Origin: Fibrobacterota bacterium | GTDB lineage: Bacteria > Fibrobacterota > Chitinivibrionia > Chitinivibrionales > FEN-1185 | Assembly (NCBI GenBank): GCA_003165595.1 | Contig: PLWQ01000026.1 | Span: 187,128-251,127 of the forward strand | Reading direction: 5' to 3' | Length of the DNA: 64,000 nucleotides | Program-made: the position numbers and the translations under genes | The notes under the pieces: model-generated | The model's input: only the letters and a program-made list of their open reading frames with translations | The model's database searches: none | What the model was told of the DNA's origin: nothing | In this document: one piece after another, positions 53,340-63,906 of the stretch | Numbering within the stretch: the first letter of the stretch is position 1 | Layout of the letters: each line of letters begins with the position of its first letter

Positions 53340-53771
53340 TTACTGCTTCTCCTGCGGCGTCTTCACCGACTTTCCTGCCACCTTGATCCGCGCGAGCGCT
53401 GTGCGAAGCTTGATGTCTGCAGCTTTTCTGTCAACCGGAGTGGAGGCGTTCTTGACATCCTCTTCGGCCGCGTCCTTTTCCGCGCGTGCGCCCTGGATGT
53501 CGATCTGGTTGGCAAAATCCGCGGTTTCGGTGATGACCGATACTTCGTTCTTGCGGACCTCCAGGAACCCGCCGGAGATCGCGAGGCAATCTACGCTGCC
53601 GTCCTTGGTGATTCGCAGCTCGCCGGGAATCAGGCGCGAAAGCAGGGGAGCGTGGTCGAACAAGACGCCGAGCTCTCCCTCCGCGCCGGGGAACACGGCG
53701 AATTCGACCTTGTCGGAGAAGACTTTCTTTTCGGGGGTCACTATGTCGAGATTGAACGTTTTTGCGGCCAT
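53340..53771 (-). CDS. atpC: F-type ATP synthase subunit epsilon
   Basis: A 143-residue epsilon subunit. The N-terminal beta-sandwich has FNLDIVTPEKKVFSDKVEF and GAEGELGVLFDHAPLLSRL. The C-terminal helices are Lys/Ala-rich (RAEKDAAEEDVKNA). It is the last gene of the operon and is separated from atpD by 105 bases that hold a repeat element. Confidence 0.95.
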   Translation of the reverse strand: MAAKTFNLDIVTPEKKVFSDKVEFAVFPGAEGELGVLFDHAPLLSRLIPGELRITKDGSVDCLAISGGFLEVRKNEVSVITETADFANQIDIQGARAEKDAAEEDVKNASTPVDRKAADIKLRTALARIKVAGKSVKTPQEKQ

Positions 53772-53793
53772 GGCGTCAGAGCGCTCCTAAAAC

Positions 53794-53876
53794 AAGATTC
53801 ACCACAGAGACACGGAGAACACGGAGAAAAGCCACATTGTCAATTAAACTGTCAACTGTCAACTTTTCACTTTTGA

Positions 53877-53877
<1 letters not shown>
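53794..53877. repeat. Composite repeat element between atpD and atpC
   Basis: AAGATTCACCACAGAG-type direct steps (CACAGAG, CACGGAG, CACGGAG) are followed after 20 bases by AACTGTCAACTGTCAACTTTT. The same two parts, in the inverted orientation, lie at 57721-57855 between atpH and atpA. The element touches the stop codon of atpD. Confidence 0.75.
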
Positions 53878-55325
<1,448 letters not shown>

Positions 55326-55340
55326 TTATGTGCCTTGAGG

Positions 55341-56195
55341 TTAGCGCAATGCTTCCGCGCCGGAAACGATTTCCAGGAGTTCCTTGGTAATAATCGACTG
55401 ACGCACCTTGTTATAATACAACGTGAGGGCATCGATAAGCTTGCCCGCGTTCTTGGTCGCCGCAAACATCGTGGTCATGCTCGCGGCCTGCTGCGCCGCG
55501 TTGGATTCAAGGAATATTTTCCATATGCGGCCCACCAGATATTGCGGCATGAGAACATCGAAGGTTTCCTCGGGCGAGGGCTCAAAAATGTAGGAGGTCC
55601 GGGGCGCCTTGGACGGCTCGGCCGGCGCAAGCGGGAGCAGCTTCTCGGCAGTGACCCTCTGGGAAGCCGGGCTCTTGAACTCATTGTACACGGCGATCAC
55701 CTCGTCGATCGAGCCTGCGGCAAATTCGCCGAGCAGCTTTTGGCCCACGGTCTCCGCGCTGGAATATTTCGGCGAGAACATCATGTCCAAGTAGCGGTCG
55801 GCGATGGTAACCGGTTTTCGCTTGAACGCCTCTATGGGTTTCTTGCCTACGATGGTGAGCGTCACGTTTTTGCCCTTGTTTTCGCGAACCAGGTCCATCG
55901 TCTTCTTCACCGCATTGGCGTTGAATGCACCGCACAGGCCCTTGTCCGATCCGACAACCACAATGCGCACGTTTTTCGCTTCGCCGTTCCGCAGATAGGG
56001 AGAACTGGTTGGAGGAAGGCCCTCGGACAGGTGCCGCGCGATCTGCGTGAGCTTCTCGAAGTAGGGGCGGGCGTTCACGACGCGGTCTCGCGCCTTGCGC
56101 AACTTCACCGATGCGACCATCTGCATGGCCTTGGTGATCTTCTGCGTGTTCTTTACGCTTATGATCCTACGTTTTATGTCGCGTGGGGTCGCCAT
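55341..56195 (-). CDS. atpG: F-type ATP synthase subunit gamma
   Basis: A 284-residue rotor shaft subunit. The N-terminal coiled coil begins PRDIKRRIISVKNTQKITKA. GSDKGLCGAFNANAVKK and the C-terminal ALTLYYNKVRQSIITKELLE are family hallmarks. It is separated from atpA by 3 bases and from atpD by 27 bases. Confidence 0.97.
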   Translation of the reverse strand: MATPRDIKRRIISVKNTQKITKAMQMVASVKLRKARDRVVNARPYFEKLTQIARHLSEGLPPTSSPYLRNGEAKNVRIVVVGSDKGLCGAFNANAVKKTMDLVRENKGKNVTLTIVGKKPIEAFKRKPVTIADRYLDMMFSPKYSSAETVGQKLLGEFAAGSIDEVIAVYNEFKSPASQRVTAEKLLPLAPAEPSKAPRTSYIFEPSPEETFDVLMPQYLVGRIWKIFLESNAAQQAASMTTMFAATKNAGKLIDALTLYYNKVRQSIITKELLEIVSGAEALR

Positions 56196-56198
56196 CGC

Positions 56199-57704
56199 CT
56201 ATATCCGCTGCTTTTTGAATTCTTCAACCGCAGCCGTGAGCGCCTTCTTGTTCTCCTCGGTGATTTCCTTTTTATCGCGTATGCCCGACAGGATTTCCGG
56301 ATGCGATCGCTCCATGTACTTGCCCAGCTCTTTTTCGAATACGCGCAGTTGCGCCACCGGAACGTCGTCGAGCAGGCCGTAGGAGCCCGATGCGATAATC
56401 AGGATCTGCTTTTCGAACGGCATGGGCTCGTGTTCGTCCTGTTTCAGGATTTCCACCATGCGTTCGCCGCGCGTGATCTGCGCCTTGGCCGTCTTGTCGA
56501 GGTCGGAGCCGAACTGCGCGAACGCGGCAAGCTCGCGGTATTGCGCCAAATCCATGCGGAGCTTTCCTGCAACCTGGCGCATGGCCTTGAACTGTGCCTT
56601 GCCTCCCACGCGCGACACCGAGATACCCACATCGATGGCGGGCCGTACGCCGGAGTAGAACAGGTTTCCCACAAGGTAAATCTGGCCGTCGGTTATGGAG
56701 ATCACGTTTGTCGGAATGTACGCCGACACGTCGCCCGCCTGCGTCTCGATGATCGGCAGGGAGGTGAGCGATCCGCCGCCGAGCTTGTCGGACAGCTTTG
56801 CGGAGCGTTCCAACAGCCGGGAGTGCAGGTTGAAAATGTCGCCCGGGTATGCTTCGCGTCCCGGCGGCCTGCGGAGCAGCAGCGACAGCTGGCGGTACGC
56901 GAATGCGTGTTTGGAAAGATCGTCGTATATGACAAGCGCATGGCCGCCGTTATCGCGAATTTCCTCGCCGATCGCCGTTCCGGCGTACGGCGCGATGTAT
57001 TGCAGGGGAGCGGGGTCGGCGGCCGAGGCCGAGACCACGATGGTATATGCCATGGCGCCCGCGTCTTCGAGCACTTTGTGCACGCGGGCTATTGACGATT
57101 GCTTCTGTCCGATGCCCACGTAGATGCAGATGACGCCCGTGCCCTTCTGGTTGAGAATCGTGTCTATGGCGATGGCGGTCTTGCCCGTGCCGCGGTCACC
57201 AATAATGAGCTCGCGCTGTCCGCGGCCGATGGGGATCATGGAGTCGATTGCTTTCCATCCCGTGAGCAGCGGTTCCTTCACGGGCTGGCGGTCCACCACG
57301 CCCATGGCGCGGTCTTCGAGCAGCCGGTGCTTTGTGGCCTTCACGGGCCCCTTTCCGTCGAGCGGCTGGCCCAGGGGATCGATGATGCGGCCGATCATTT
57401 CGTTGCCCACCGGCACTTCCATGATCCTTCCCGTGCAGCGGACCGTTTCGCCCTCCTTGATGGCGGTATCGTCACCGAAGATGACGACGCCCACGTTGTC
57501 GGGTTCGAGGTTGAGCGCCATGCCGAACACGCCGCTCTCGAATTCAACGAGCTCGGCGTACATGCATTTGTCCATGCCATAGACGCGCGCGATGCCGTCG
57601 CCCACCTGGATCACGGTACCGGTCGAGACCATTTCCAGGCGGGTCTGGTACGACTCGATCTGCTTCTGGATGATCCTGGTGATTTCTTCTGGTTTGATAT
57701 TCAT
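56199..57704 (-). CDS. atpA: F-type ATP synthase subunit alpha
   Basis: A 501-residue regulatory subunit. The P-loop is [36 protein letters not shown] follows, and the conserved Arg region near [12 protein letters not shown] is present. The N-terminus ([16 protein letters not shown]) has the usual delta-binding helix. It is separated from atpH by an unusual 165-base spacer with a repeat element. Confidence 0.97.
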   Translation of the reverse strand: MNIKPEEITRIIQKQIESYQTRLEMVSTGTVIQVGDGIARVYGMDKCMYAELVEFESGVFGMALNLEPDNVGVVIFGDDTAIKEGETVRCTGRIMEVPVGNEMIGRIIDPLGQPLDGKGPVKATKHRLLEDRAMGVVDRQPVKEPLLTGWKAIDSMIPIGRGQRELIIGDRGTGKTAIAIDTILNQKGTGVICIYVGIGQKQSSIARVHKVLEDAGAMAYTIVVSASAADPAPLQYIAPYAGTAIGEEIRDNGGHALVIYDDLSKHAFAYRQLSLLLRRPPGREAYPGDIFNLHSRLLERSAKLSDKLGGGSLTSLPIIETQAGDVSAYIPTNVISITDGQIYLVGNLFYSGVRPAIDVGISVSRVGGKAQFKAMRQVAGKLRMDLAQYRELAAFAQFGSDLDKTAKAQITRGERMVEILKQDEHEPMPFEKQILIIASGSYGLLDDVPVAQLRVFEKELGKYMERSHPEILSGIRDKKEITEENKKALTAAVEEFKKQRI

Positions 57705-57720
57705 CGTAATGCTCGCTTTA

Positions 57721-57855
57721 AGTGAAGTTGAAAGTTAAAAGTTGACAGTTGACGGTTAGCACTTCATCGCACGACAACCGTGCCCGAATTTTTGTTTATG
57801 TTCTTGCCCCTATTTCAAATCTCTGTGTCCTCTGTGCCTCTGTGGTGAATCTTTC
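57721..57855. repeat. Composite repeat element between atpA and atpH
   Basis: Read on the minus strand: AGATTCACCACAGAGGCACA, GAGGACACAGAG, then after about 70 bases ACCGTCAACTGTCAACTTTT and AACTTTCAACTTC. This is the inverted counterpart of 53794-53877, with a longer middle. Together they bracket atpA-atpG-atpD. Confidence 0.75.
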
Positions 57856-57869
57856 TCTTCTCTCGAGAG

Positions 57870-58409
57870 CTAGAACACCGTTACCGTATCCGACAGCCTC
57901 TTCAGTTGATACGCGATGCTGCCGTCGATGACCCGGTCGCCAAGAATAAGTCGTATGCCTCCGAGAAGGGATGTGTTCACCTCGGACGTGAGGACAATCT
58001 CTTTTACAAGCTTTTGCGCCAGGCGTTCCTTGATTTTCTTGAGCGTTTCACCCGGCAGCGGACCAAAACTCTCGACTCTCACTTTGACCTTGTTCTCGTT
58101 TTCGTCAAGAATATCCGAGAAGCACCGGGAAATGGATGTGAGCTGATGGATCCGCTTCTTGTCAATGAGATATCCCAGAAATTTGACGGTGACGCTTTCG
58201 CACGAAGCCGAAAACAGGTCGGCCGCCACACGTTTCTTTTCGTCCGGGGTTATTCCCGGATGATACAGGACGCGCTTGAGGTCGGCCGACGTGTCGACGA
58301 CGTGGGAAATCGACTTGAGGTCTTCGCCGATCTTTGCGGCTTTTCCCAACAGCGCTGCTATGTTGTAAACGGCGCGCGCATATCTGAGTGCAAGGGATGT
58401 GTTGAGCAT
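57870..58409 (-). CDS. atpH: F-type ATP synthase subunit delta
   Basis: A 179-residue OSCP-type subunit. It begins NTSLALRYARAVYNIAALLG. HPGITPDEKKRVAADLF and the C-terminal VNTSLLGGIRLILGDRVIDG are typical. The gene ends 165 bases before atpA starts. Confidence 0.95.
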   Translation of the reverse strand: MLNTSLALRYARAVYNIAALLGKAAKIGEDLKSISHVVDTSADLKRVLYHPGITPDEKKRVAADLFSASCESVTVKFLGYLIDKKRIHQLTSISRCFSDILDENENKVKVRVESFGPLPGETLKKIKERLAQKLVKEIVLTSEVNTSLLGGIRLILGDRVIDGSIAYQLKRLSDTVTVF

Positions 58410-58478
58410 AGGTCTGTCTAAAGATTATTTCCCACAGTTAAGATCATGTCAATCGTCCTTGTATCCTCAAAATCCTGA

Positions 58479-58976
58479 TCAATTCTTCCCGATGTTTGTG
58501 GCGCCGAGTTCGTCGACAAACGATTCAACGAGTTTTCGGTCTGTCGCGGCGTCGATTTCCTTGTGGAGCAGCTGTTTCGTGGCCAGGATGGTGAGTGTGG
58601 CCACTTCGTGCCGCACCTCCGAAAGCGCCTTCTGCTTTTCCTGGTCTATTTCGCGTCTGGCTTTTTCCATGAGCTGCGCGGATTCGCCGACCGCTTCGGC
58701 CTTTATCGCATCCTTAATGCGGGAGCCCTCCGCCACGGCCTTGTCGATCTCGGCTTTGTAGGACTTCTTGATCCTGTCGAGCTCATCACGGCACTCTTTG
58801 CTGAGATTGTCAACATCGAGATTCTTCTTTTCGATGTTCGCAAAAGCATTCTTGAGGTCGTCGGAGCGCTTTTTCATGAAGGGGCGAAGAAATTTGCTGA
58901 ACAAATACCCCAAGACGCCAATCAGAATGATGAAATTGACGATTTGGTACACCAGGAGCTTAAGACTGAAATCCAT
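58479..58976 (-). CDS. atpF: F-type ATP synthase subunit b
   Basis: A 165-residue protein with one N-terminal membrane helix (YQIVNFIILIGVLGYLFSKF) and a long charged helix with Ala/Glu/Lys heptads that dimerises as the peripheral stalk. The start MDFSLKLLVYQ at 58976 follows AAAGGAAAGGA. A single b-type gene is present; no b' is seen. Confidence 0.95.
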   Translation of the reverse strand: MDFSLKLLVYQIVNFIILIGVLGYLFSKFLRPFMKKRSDDLKNAFANIEKKNLDVDNLSKECRDELDRIKKSYKAEIDKAVAEGSRIKDAIKAEAVGESAQLMEKARREIDQEKQKALSEVRHEVATLTILATKQLLHKEIDAATDRKLVESFVDELGATNIGKN

Positions 58977-59057
58977 ACGGTCCTTTCCTTTCACGCTCTG
59001 CCGGGGCTGTCGGCCTTAGGAAGCGTGCGCATGCAATTGCATCCGGCGAGGATGGGA

Positions 59058-59327
<270 letters not shown>

Positions 59328-59386
59328 TTAAAGATAAGCCTGAATTCCATGGCGCTCATCAAGTCGAAAAATCCGGACTGCACTTG

Positions 59387-60085
59387 TCAGTGGCCCTCGT
59401 CGGAAGCAACCGCTCCGGACAGGTACACCATGGTAAGCAATGAAAAAACGAAACCTTGTATCGGTATCGTGACAATACTATCCACAAGCATCCAAATGGT
59501 GGGGGCCCCAATGGCACACGCCACAAAGAGCATCTTGATGATTGTCTCCCCGGCAAAGATATTCGAAAACAAACGGAGCGTCAGGGAAAGGGGCCTTGCC
59601 AATTCCGAAATGATCTCAATTGGAATCATGATGGGCGCCAGGAGGGGAACAGGCCCTAGGAAATGCTTGAAGTACTTAAGACCTTTCCTCGAAATACCCA
59701 CATAATTATAGAAAATAAAGACGGTTATCGCCACCGCGGCCGGTGTGCTGAGGAACCCGGTTGGAGACAGCATTCCCGGGATAAGCCCCAGGTAACTGGC
59801 GACAAGCACAAACAGCATGATGCTCACGACAAGCGGGAAATACACAAGCCCTTTGGGGCCGACGATTTCGGCAAGATATCCCTCGACGAATGCCGTGAGC
59901 GATTCAAAAACATTTTGCAAGCCGCCTGGAACCGTCCTCAGCCTTGTAATGACAATAAGGAGAAGGACAACAATAATCGCCATTGCAATCCAGGTGTATT
60001 CCACCACAAGGGACTCGTGCGGTGAAAGAAAAGGAAGGCGCGGGGCGTGAAGCCACTCAAGCAGCAAGAATTCGTGCTGTTCCAT
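59387..60085 (-). CDS. atpB: F-type ATP synthase subunit a
   Basis: A 232-residue membrane subunit. The essential arginine is in SELARPLSLTLRLFSNIFAG, and LVDSIVTIPIQGFVFSLLTM is the last helix. The start at 60085 abuts the stop of the upstream gene (TAGATG). Confidence 0.95.
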   Translation of the reverse strand: MEQHEFLLLEWLHAPRLPFLSPHESLVVEYTWIAMAIIVVLLLIVITRLRTVPGGLQNVFESLTAFVEGYLAEIVGPKGLVYFPLVVSIMLFVLVASYLGLIPGMLSPTGFLSTPAAVAITVFIFYNYVGISRKGLKYFKHFLGPVPLLAPIMIPIEIISELARPLSLTLRLFSNIFAGETIIKMLFVACAIGAPTIWMLVDSIVTIPIQGFVFSLLTMVYLSGAVASDEGH

Positions 60086-60379
60086 CTACGCTTTTAACCC
60101 TTTAACGATAAAGAGAAGTTTCCCCGCCAGCGACACCACTATTGCACTGCATAGGAGCCACACTACGGGAACGATCTTCAAGTGCCACAAAAAGAGTACC
60201 AGCCCGACGAAAAGAAGGAGCCGAGCGCCTTCTGCAATTCCGGCTACGACCCGCTTGGCCGGCGTCGCGTTGACGATGAAAAGTCTCGCGGTAAAAAAGA
60301 ATCCCGCTGCATCAGCCAATCCAACAATTGCACCAATTCCGAGGCTAAGAACCGTATTTCCGAAGTGTCCTGAAAACAT
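60086..60379 (-). CDS. AtpI-like membrane protein of the ATPase operon
   Basis: A 97-residue protein with about four hydrophobic helices (LSLGIGAIVGLADAAGFFF, GARLLLFVGLVLFLWHL, VVWLLCSAIVVSLAGKLLF and a shorter one). Position just before atpB and size fit the AtpI/UncI class. AtpI is thought to help c-ring assembly or Mg2+ uptake. It overlaps the upstream atpZ gene by 35 bases. Confidence 0.7.
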   Translation of the reverse strand: MFSGHFGNTVLSLGIGAIVGLADAAGFFFTARLFIVNATPAKRVVAGIAEGARLLLFVGLVLFLWHLKIVPVVWLLCSAIVVSLAGKLLFIVKGLKA

Positions 60380-60566
60380 TCAAGAGTCCTGCGCCTATTC
60401 CAAGAAAAATAAAGACAATGCTGAATGCCGGTGCAGTGTGAAAATGCCGGTCGATCGCCGCGCCCGCGAAATACCCAATCGCTACCGACACGACCAAGAA
60501 GATCCCCACGCTCGAAAGCCGCGCCATATCGGCGTACTGGCGATTCCTATTCTGCTTATCTTCCAT
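60345..60566 (-). CDS. atpZ: AtpZ/AtpI-type protein heading the ATPase operon
   Basis: A 73-residue protein with two hydrophobic helices (LSSVGIFLVVSVAIGYFAGA and FSIVFIFLGIGAGLLNVF) separated by a short charged loop, the AtpZ pattern. The start MEDKQNRN at 60566 is chosen. It is the first gene of the operon and overlaps the next gene by 35 bases. Confidence 0.78.
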   Translation of the reverse strand: MEDKQNRNRQYADMARLSSVGIFLVVSVAIGYFAGAAIDRHFHTAPAFSIVFIFLGIGAGLLNVFRTLRKYGS

Positions 60567-60791
60567 CGGTCCCTGCACAAAGAACAAGAGTGATTTTACA
60601 ATCGACTGCCAGGAGTGTCAACAGAAATCTGCCCGAGTTCGGGAAAAGGCGTACCCAACGTCGAGACGGTCCGCAACCCGGCTCGCAAGGGCGAGCGGGC
60701 GACCGATAAAAATAATTAAAACCGATCGGGAGGGGTATCGCGATGTTACTTGATTATGGAGAGTTTGGAGCGGCAAACGATTCGGGAACGC

Positions 60792-60821
60792 CCCTGTCCT
60801 TCGTGATGTTGAAGGACAGGG
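60792..60821. terminator. Hairpin downstream of the hypothetical gene
   Basis: CCCTGTCCTTC and GAAGGACAGGG form a perfect 11-bp stem with an 8-base loop, 39 bases after the stop of the minus-strand hypothetical gene. There is no T run, so termination would be weak or factor-dependent. Confidence 0.5.
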
Positions 60822-60859
60822 AAACGTCCAGTCATCTTCCACATTTTCCGGCACAAGTA

Positions 60860-61729
60860 TTATGCTGCTTTCGCAGTTACCTCCTGTTTTTGCGTTATGG
60901 GAACAACATTTGACGGTTGCGGCGCTACGGTAGATTTGGCCTGCGTAGTCGCGGTTGCCGTAACAGACGCGGCCGTATTTGTAGCGGAAGCTGCCGATGC
61001 GGGGGCTGCATTGGCATCCTTGCTTCTCGTCTTTCGTGCTCGCGCCTTCGACATTATGTCGGATATCGCTTCATTGATTTCCGGCACCACACCGGCAAAC
61101 GTTGAATTGTTCTGAGCCTGTGCGTCGATGTACTCTGTGATCTTAATAATATGGTAGCACACCTCATTTGCCTGCGTCCTCGTCGCGTTAAGCGGCTGCT
61201 GTGAATAAGCCTTCACTTTTGCCGCGTATGTGGTTTCGAAATCATTTTGCGCTTTTGTTAAATCGGCCAACATATCGGCAAGCCCCAACTGCGTAATGCA
61301 TGCCTGAGCCTCCGGCTGACCAAAATTTGCAAGTATGGATGTGAAAGCGCCGGTCTTTCTCGTGTAGCTGAGATTGTCCGCGCGCTTTCCGGGCCGATTT
61401 ATAATTTCCAGCAGATAATCTGCGGCCCGCTTGTTGTCGGGCTTGGACATTACACCGGAAATCCCCTGCAACAGGCTCACAACGCCCCGAAACTCAGAGA
61501 CACGCGCCGCGTCTTTTGCCGCCAGGTCGGCCGTGTAAAGGCCGGTTCGCCTTGTCTGAATCACCGACTTCAGCGAACCCAGGCTGGTATTTAGAAACCC
61601 CAACTCCGACGTTACAAATGGATCGTTCTGGATTGCTCCGGACACGATTGAGATTACGCGTTCGCCAATGGCAACATCTTCGGTGGGCAGCAGCAAATAT
61701 GGAACCAGGTTTTTTACGGACTTGTTCAT
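60860..61729 (-). CDS. Hypothetical protein, helical core with Ala/Thr tail
   Basis: A 289-residue soluble protein. The start MNKSVKNLVPYLLLPTEDV at 61729 follows AAGGAG. Residues 1-220 are predicted all-helical with no Cys cluster or known motif (SVIQTRRTGLYTADLAAKD, ISDIMSKARARK). Residues 225-289 are an Ala/Thr/Gln-rich tail, probably disordered. It resembles in general look the DUF6261 type of helical proteins from Bacteroidetes, but I cannot confirm that. It stands alone between the ATPase promoter and a repeat-rich non-coding region. Confidence 0.65.
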   Translation of the reverse strand: MNKSVKNLVPYLLLPTEDVAIGERVISIVSGAIQNDPFVTSELGFLNTSLGSLKSVIQTRRTGLYTADLAAKDAARVSEFRGVVSLLQGISGVMSKPDNKRAADYLLEIINRPGKRADNLSYTRKTGAFTSILANFGQPEAQACITQLGLADMLADLTKAQNDFETTYAAKVKAYSQQPLNATRTQANEVCYHIIKITEYIDAQAQNNSTFAGVVPEINEAISDIMSKARARKTRSKDANAAPASAASATNTAASVTATATTQAKSTVAPQPSNVVPITQKQEVTAKAA

Positions 61730-62027
61730 ACAAAGACTCCTTTTTGTGAAAAAATGGTTAGCTCCAGGGCATGCACCGCGACTGCTATGCACGCTCTTAG
61801 AGAAGAAGAAAATGCCGTAAATCTGCAAGCTTGCGGTATGCGACATGTCTTAACAGCGTAATCCAGTTTTGCAATAGGTATGCCAAATGTTAATGTATTT
61901 GCAAAAAGGCCTTACTTTGTTGTAATCGACGAATACGTAAATGCAGGAAAATGGATGTAGGAATAAACTTCAAGAAATGCCGTAAGTTATTGAAGAACCC
62001 CGTCGCCCGCTACCCCCGCGCCAAGTC

Positions 62028-62076
62028 GCGGGGACCGCGATTACGACCGGATGTACACCCCGGCGAGCAGCCTGCA
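62028..62076. repeat. Dispersed 49-bp element, copy 2
   Basis: Reverse complement of 23525-23573 with five mismatches in 49. Just before it, CCCCGCG / CGCGGGG (62014-62033) forms a 7-bp hairpin. Confidence 0.75.
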
Positions 62077-62230
62077 ATGCGCGGGTTGTGTTATTCAAAA
62101 ACCGTTTGCTAACCGCAACGGAAGTATGACAAGCATTGCAAAAATGCAATTATTCAAATACGAGCGCTGCATGTTTGCGACCTTTTCTGCTCGCCGAGCC
62201 GCCCAACACGAAAGAAATAGGCATTTTTGG

Positions 62231-62610
62231 CCTCGCCTTTTCACCAAACGTCCCAAAAATCCATTCTACGGCCTCGCGCGTCCGCGAAGCAGCGAACGAA
62301 AATTATTCCGGAGGTTCGCGAGCTCGCGAAGGAGCAGGCGAAATTTGACCGTAGATCCGCAAGCTCGCGAAGTGAAAAAAGAAATTTGTTTTAGAGCCTC
62401 GCGCGCTCGCGAAGTCGGCTGCAAGATTCGTTTTTGAGCTTCGCCAACCCGCGAAGCAGGAAAAAAAGTTTTCTTCCGAGGTTCGCTCAGCCGCGAAGTG
62501 GCAAACGAAATTTATTTTGAAGGTTCGCGAGTCCGCGAAGTTGCTTGCGAGATTGTGTTTTAGGCTTCGCGAGTTGGCGAGTGGAAAAGAAGATTTTTCA
62601 GGCTGCTGGC
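62231..62610. repeat. 42-bp-period palindromic tandem array
   Basis: The core TTCGC...GCGAA recurs at 62232, 62273, 62315, 62356, 62398, 62440, 62482, 62524 and 62566, with steps of 41 or 42. In the best unit it is the 16-base palindrome TTCGCGAGCTCGCGAA. Each core is followed by a purine-rich and then AAATTT/TTTT-rich segment. The outer stem bases are conserved while the middle varies. It does not resemble a CRISPR array because the segments between cores are also related. Confidence 0.8.
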
Positions 62611-62655
62611 GGGTCGCACAAACAGTTTCGGGGGCGTCGCCCCCATGCCCCTACA

Positions 62656-62683
62656 TACTTTCTGTCTGCAGCGACAGAAAGTA
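62656..62683. repeat. Perfect 11-bp inverted repeat
   Basis: TACTTTCTGTC and GACAGAAAGTA flank TGCAGC. It sits downstream of the 42-bp array and is followed by GGCAAAGAACGCCGCG. Similar AGAAAGTAGGCAAAGA hairpins occur as dispersed elements in many bacteria. Confidence 0.6.
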
Positions 62684-63070
62684 GGCAAAGAACGCCGCGC
62701 CTGCAGCGCTGCAAAATACCCCGACAGCCGCCGGGCCGCTTGTAAACTCACCCGGCAAGACAAGCGAGCATTTGTTCAAAGATGCCGGGCTCGGACAGCA
62801 CAAGCGGCCGATCCGTCTGCTGTCGGGCGCAGCGCTGATGGCGGAATGCAAAGACAAAAGCAAGCCCCACGACAGCTACTCCGCTTTTAGGGGTGCAGCG
62901 GTTTCTTCTTTCCCCTCAGTGGCGCAGTCGCGGCTGGAAGATCAGCGGCGAGGACGAGTCCCGCATTTCCCGGAGGGAAAGGCTATTCGATATCTTTCCA
63001 TTCATTGCCGCAAAGGAACAAGGCCTACGGCCTTGGGCAATGGTAAACATCGCCGCGCGTGCGCGGCTCT

Positions 63071-63098
63071 ATTTTTATTTCACCTACAGGTGAAATAA
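63071..63098. repeat. Near-perfect 28-base palindrome
   Basis: TTTTATTTCACCT and AGGTGAAATAAAA are exact inverted repeats separated by AC. CCCCGACTTTCAGTCGTGG, which can form a smaller hairpin, follows at once. The layout resembles the subterminal hairpins of IS200/IS605-type or REP-like elements, but no transposase is nearby. Confidence 0.6.
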
Positions 63099-63155
63099 AA
63101 CCCCGACTTTCAGTCGTGGTAGTTTGCTGTTCCGCAGCCGCCTGGAGGCCGCGAC

Positions 63156-63232
63156 GACAGGGCAAACGACATAATAATATGGCGCGAAGCGCCAACTACC
63201 TCTCCCTGGGGAACGCAGTGACAGCAGCGCCA
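63156..63232. repeat. Duplicated module, copy 1
   Basis: Contains GACAGGGCAAACGACATAAT, GGCGCGAAGCGCCAACTACC and GGGGAACGCAGTGACA. The second copy lies at 63343-63413 with matching order. Confidence 0.65.
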
Positions 63233-63342
63233 CTGCGGGCGGCGTTCGTTCATGCTTGCCATCCAGGCAAGCACCCTTCGGGCGCCTGCGGCGTGCTCTT
63301 TGGCCATCCTGGCCTTCGAGTGCCCCCTTTTCTTTCGCTGAA

Positions 63343-63413
63343 GACAAGGCAAACGACATAATGGGTGGTGCAAAGCACCAAATACCTTGCCTCGAGGAAC
63401 GCAAGTGACAACA
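63343..63413. repeat. Duplicated module, copy 2
   Basis: Contains GACAAGGCAAACGACATAAT, GGTGCAAAGCACCAAATACC and GAGGAACGCAAGTGACA. The inner hairpin (GGTGC-AA-GCACC here, GGCGC-GAA-GCGCC in copy 1) keeps pairing although two stem bases changed, which suggests the structure matters. Confidence 0.65.
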
Positions 63414-63820
63414 AAAGGAGGTCGGGGCTTCGAGGGTGAAGCTCCCGATAACGTAAGTGAGAAGGCCAGTTGCACTATTAATGAAAACACGCATGTCCGT
63501 AATTTCTTGATTATGGCGAATGAAGGATATATACTTATTGTTAAGCCTCCTCCGCTTCTCCGGTAGTGTCGTATACAATCGTAATCGCGGAGCTTTTGGG
63601 TTTTTCGCTGCCAAAGCGCCTTGTGAGAGTTTCGTGCAAATGCGAGTGAATCTGGCAGGAATGACGATGGCGACATTACTGTAGTTGGTGGGAAATTTGC
63701 CCGGCCCCAAGATAGAAGAGGGCGGTGGCAAGACAGAAATTGGGTATAAATTGTAAAATTCGGCTGGAGGCTGAAATCAAAAATGAAATTGAAAATAGAC
63801 CTTGCGCCAAAATTGCCAAT

Positions 63821-63839
63821 CCCGCACATCGTGTGCGGG
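63821..63839. terminator. Short strong hairpin before the last gene
   Basis: CCCGCACA and TGTGCGGG pair perfectly around a 3-base loop. It lies 67 bases upstream of the partial gene's start and could be a leader hairpin or a terminator of unknown upstream transcripts. Confidence 0.4.
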
Positions 63840-63906
63840 CAAAATTTGACAATATGAAGACAATCAATGCAAAATATGATCGTCTTCAATCTCTATGGAG
63901 GATTTT

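Larger units (their letters stand above)
61730..63906. other. 2.1-kb repeat-rich region without credible genes
   Basis: No open frame here has a good ribosome-binding site, family resemblance or coding-like composition. The region contains, in order, a 49-bp dispersed element (62028-62076), a 42-bp-period palindromic array (62231-62610), a 26-base hairpin (62656-62683), GC-rich blocks, a near-perfect 28-base palindrome (63071-63098), a duplicated module (63156/63343) and a hairpin (63821-63839). Frames that cross it are by-products of GC-rich repeats. Confidence 0.7.

Noticed and set aside
62051-62437. Open frame starting in the 49-bp element and crossing the 42-bp array
   Set aside because: It is carried by repeats, lacks a ribosome-binding site and is very Arg-rich.
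62231-62610. CRISPR array
   Set aside because: The segments between the palindromic cores are related to each other and short, and no cas gene is nearby.
63084-63889. Minus-strand frames in the repeat-rich region
   Set aside because: They cross the duplicated module and palindrome, are Arg/Pro/Cys-rich and match no family.
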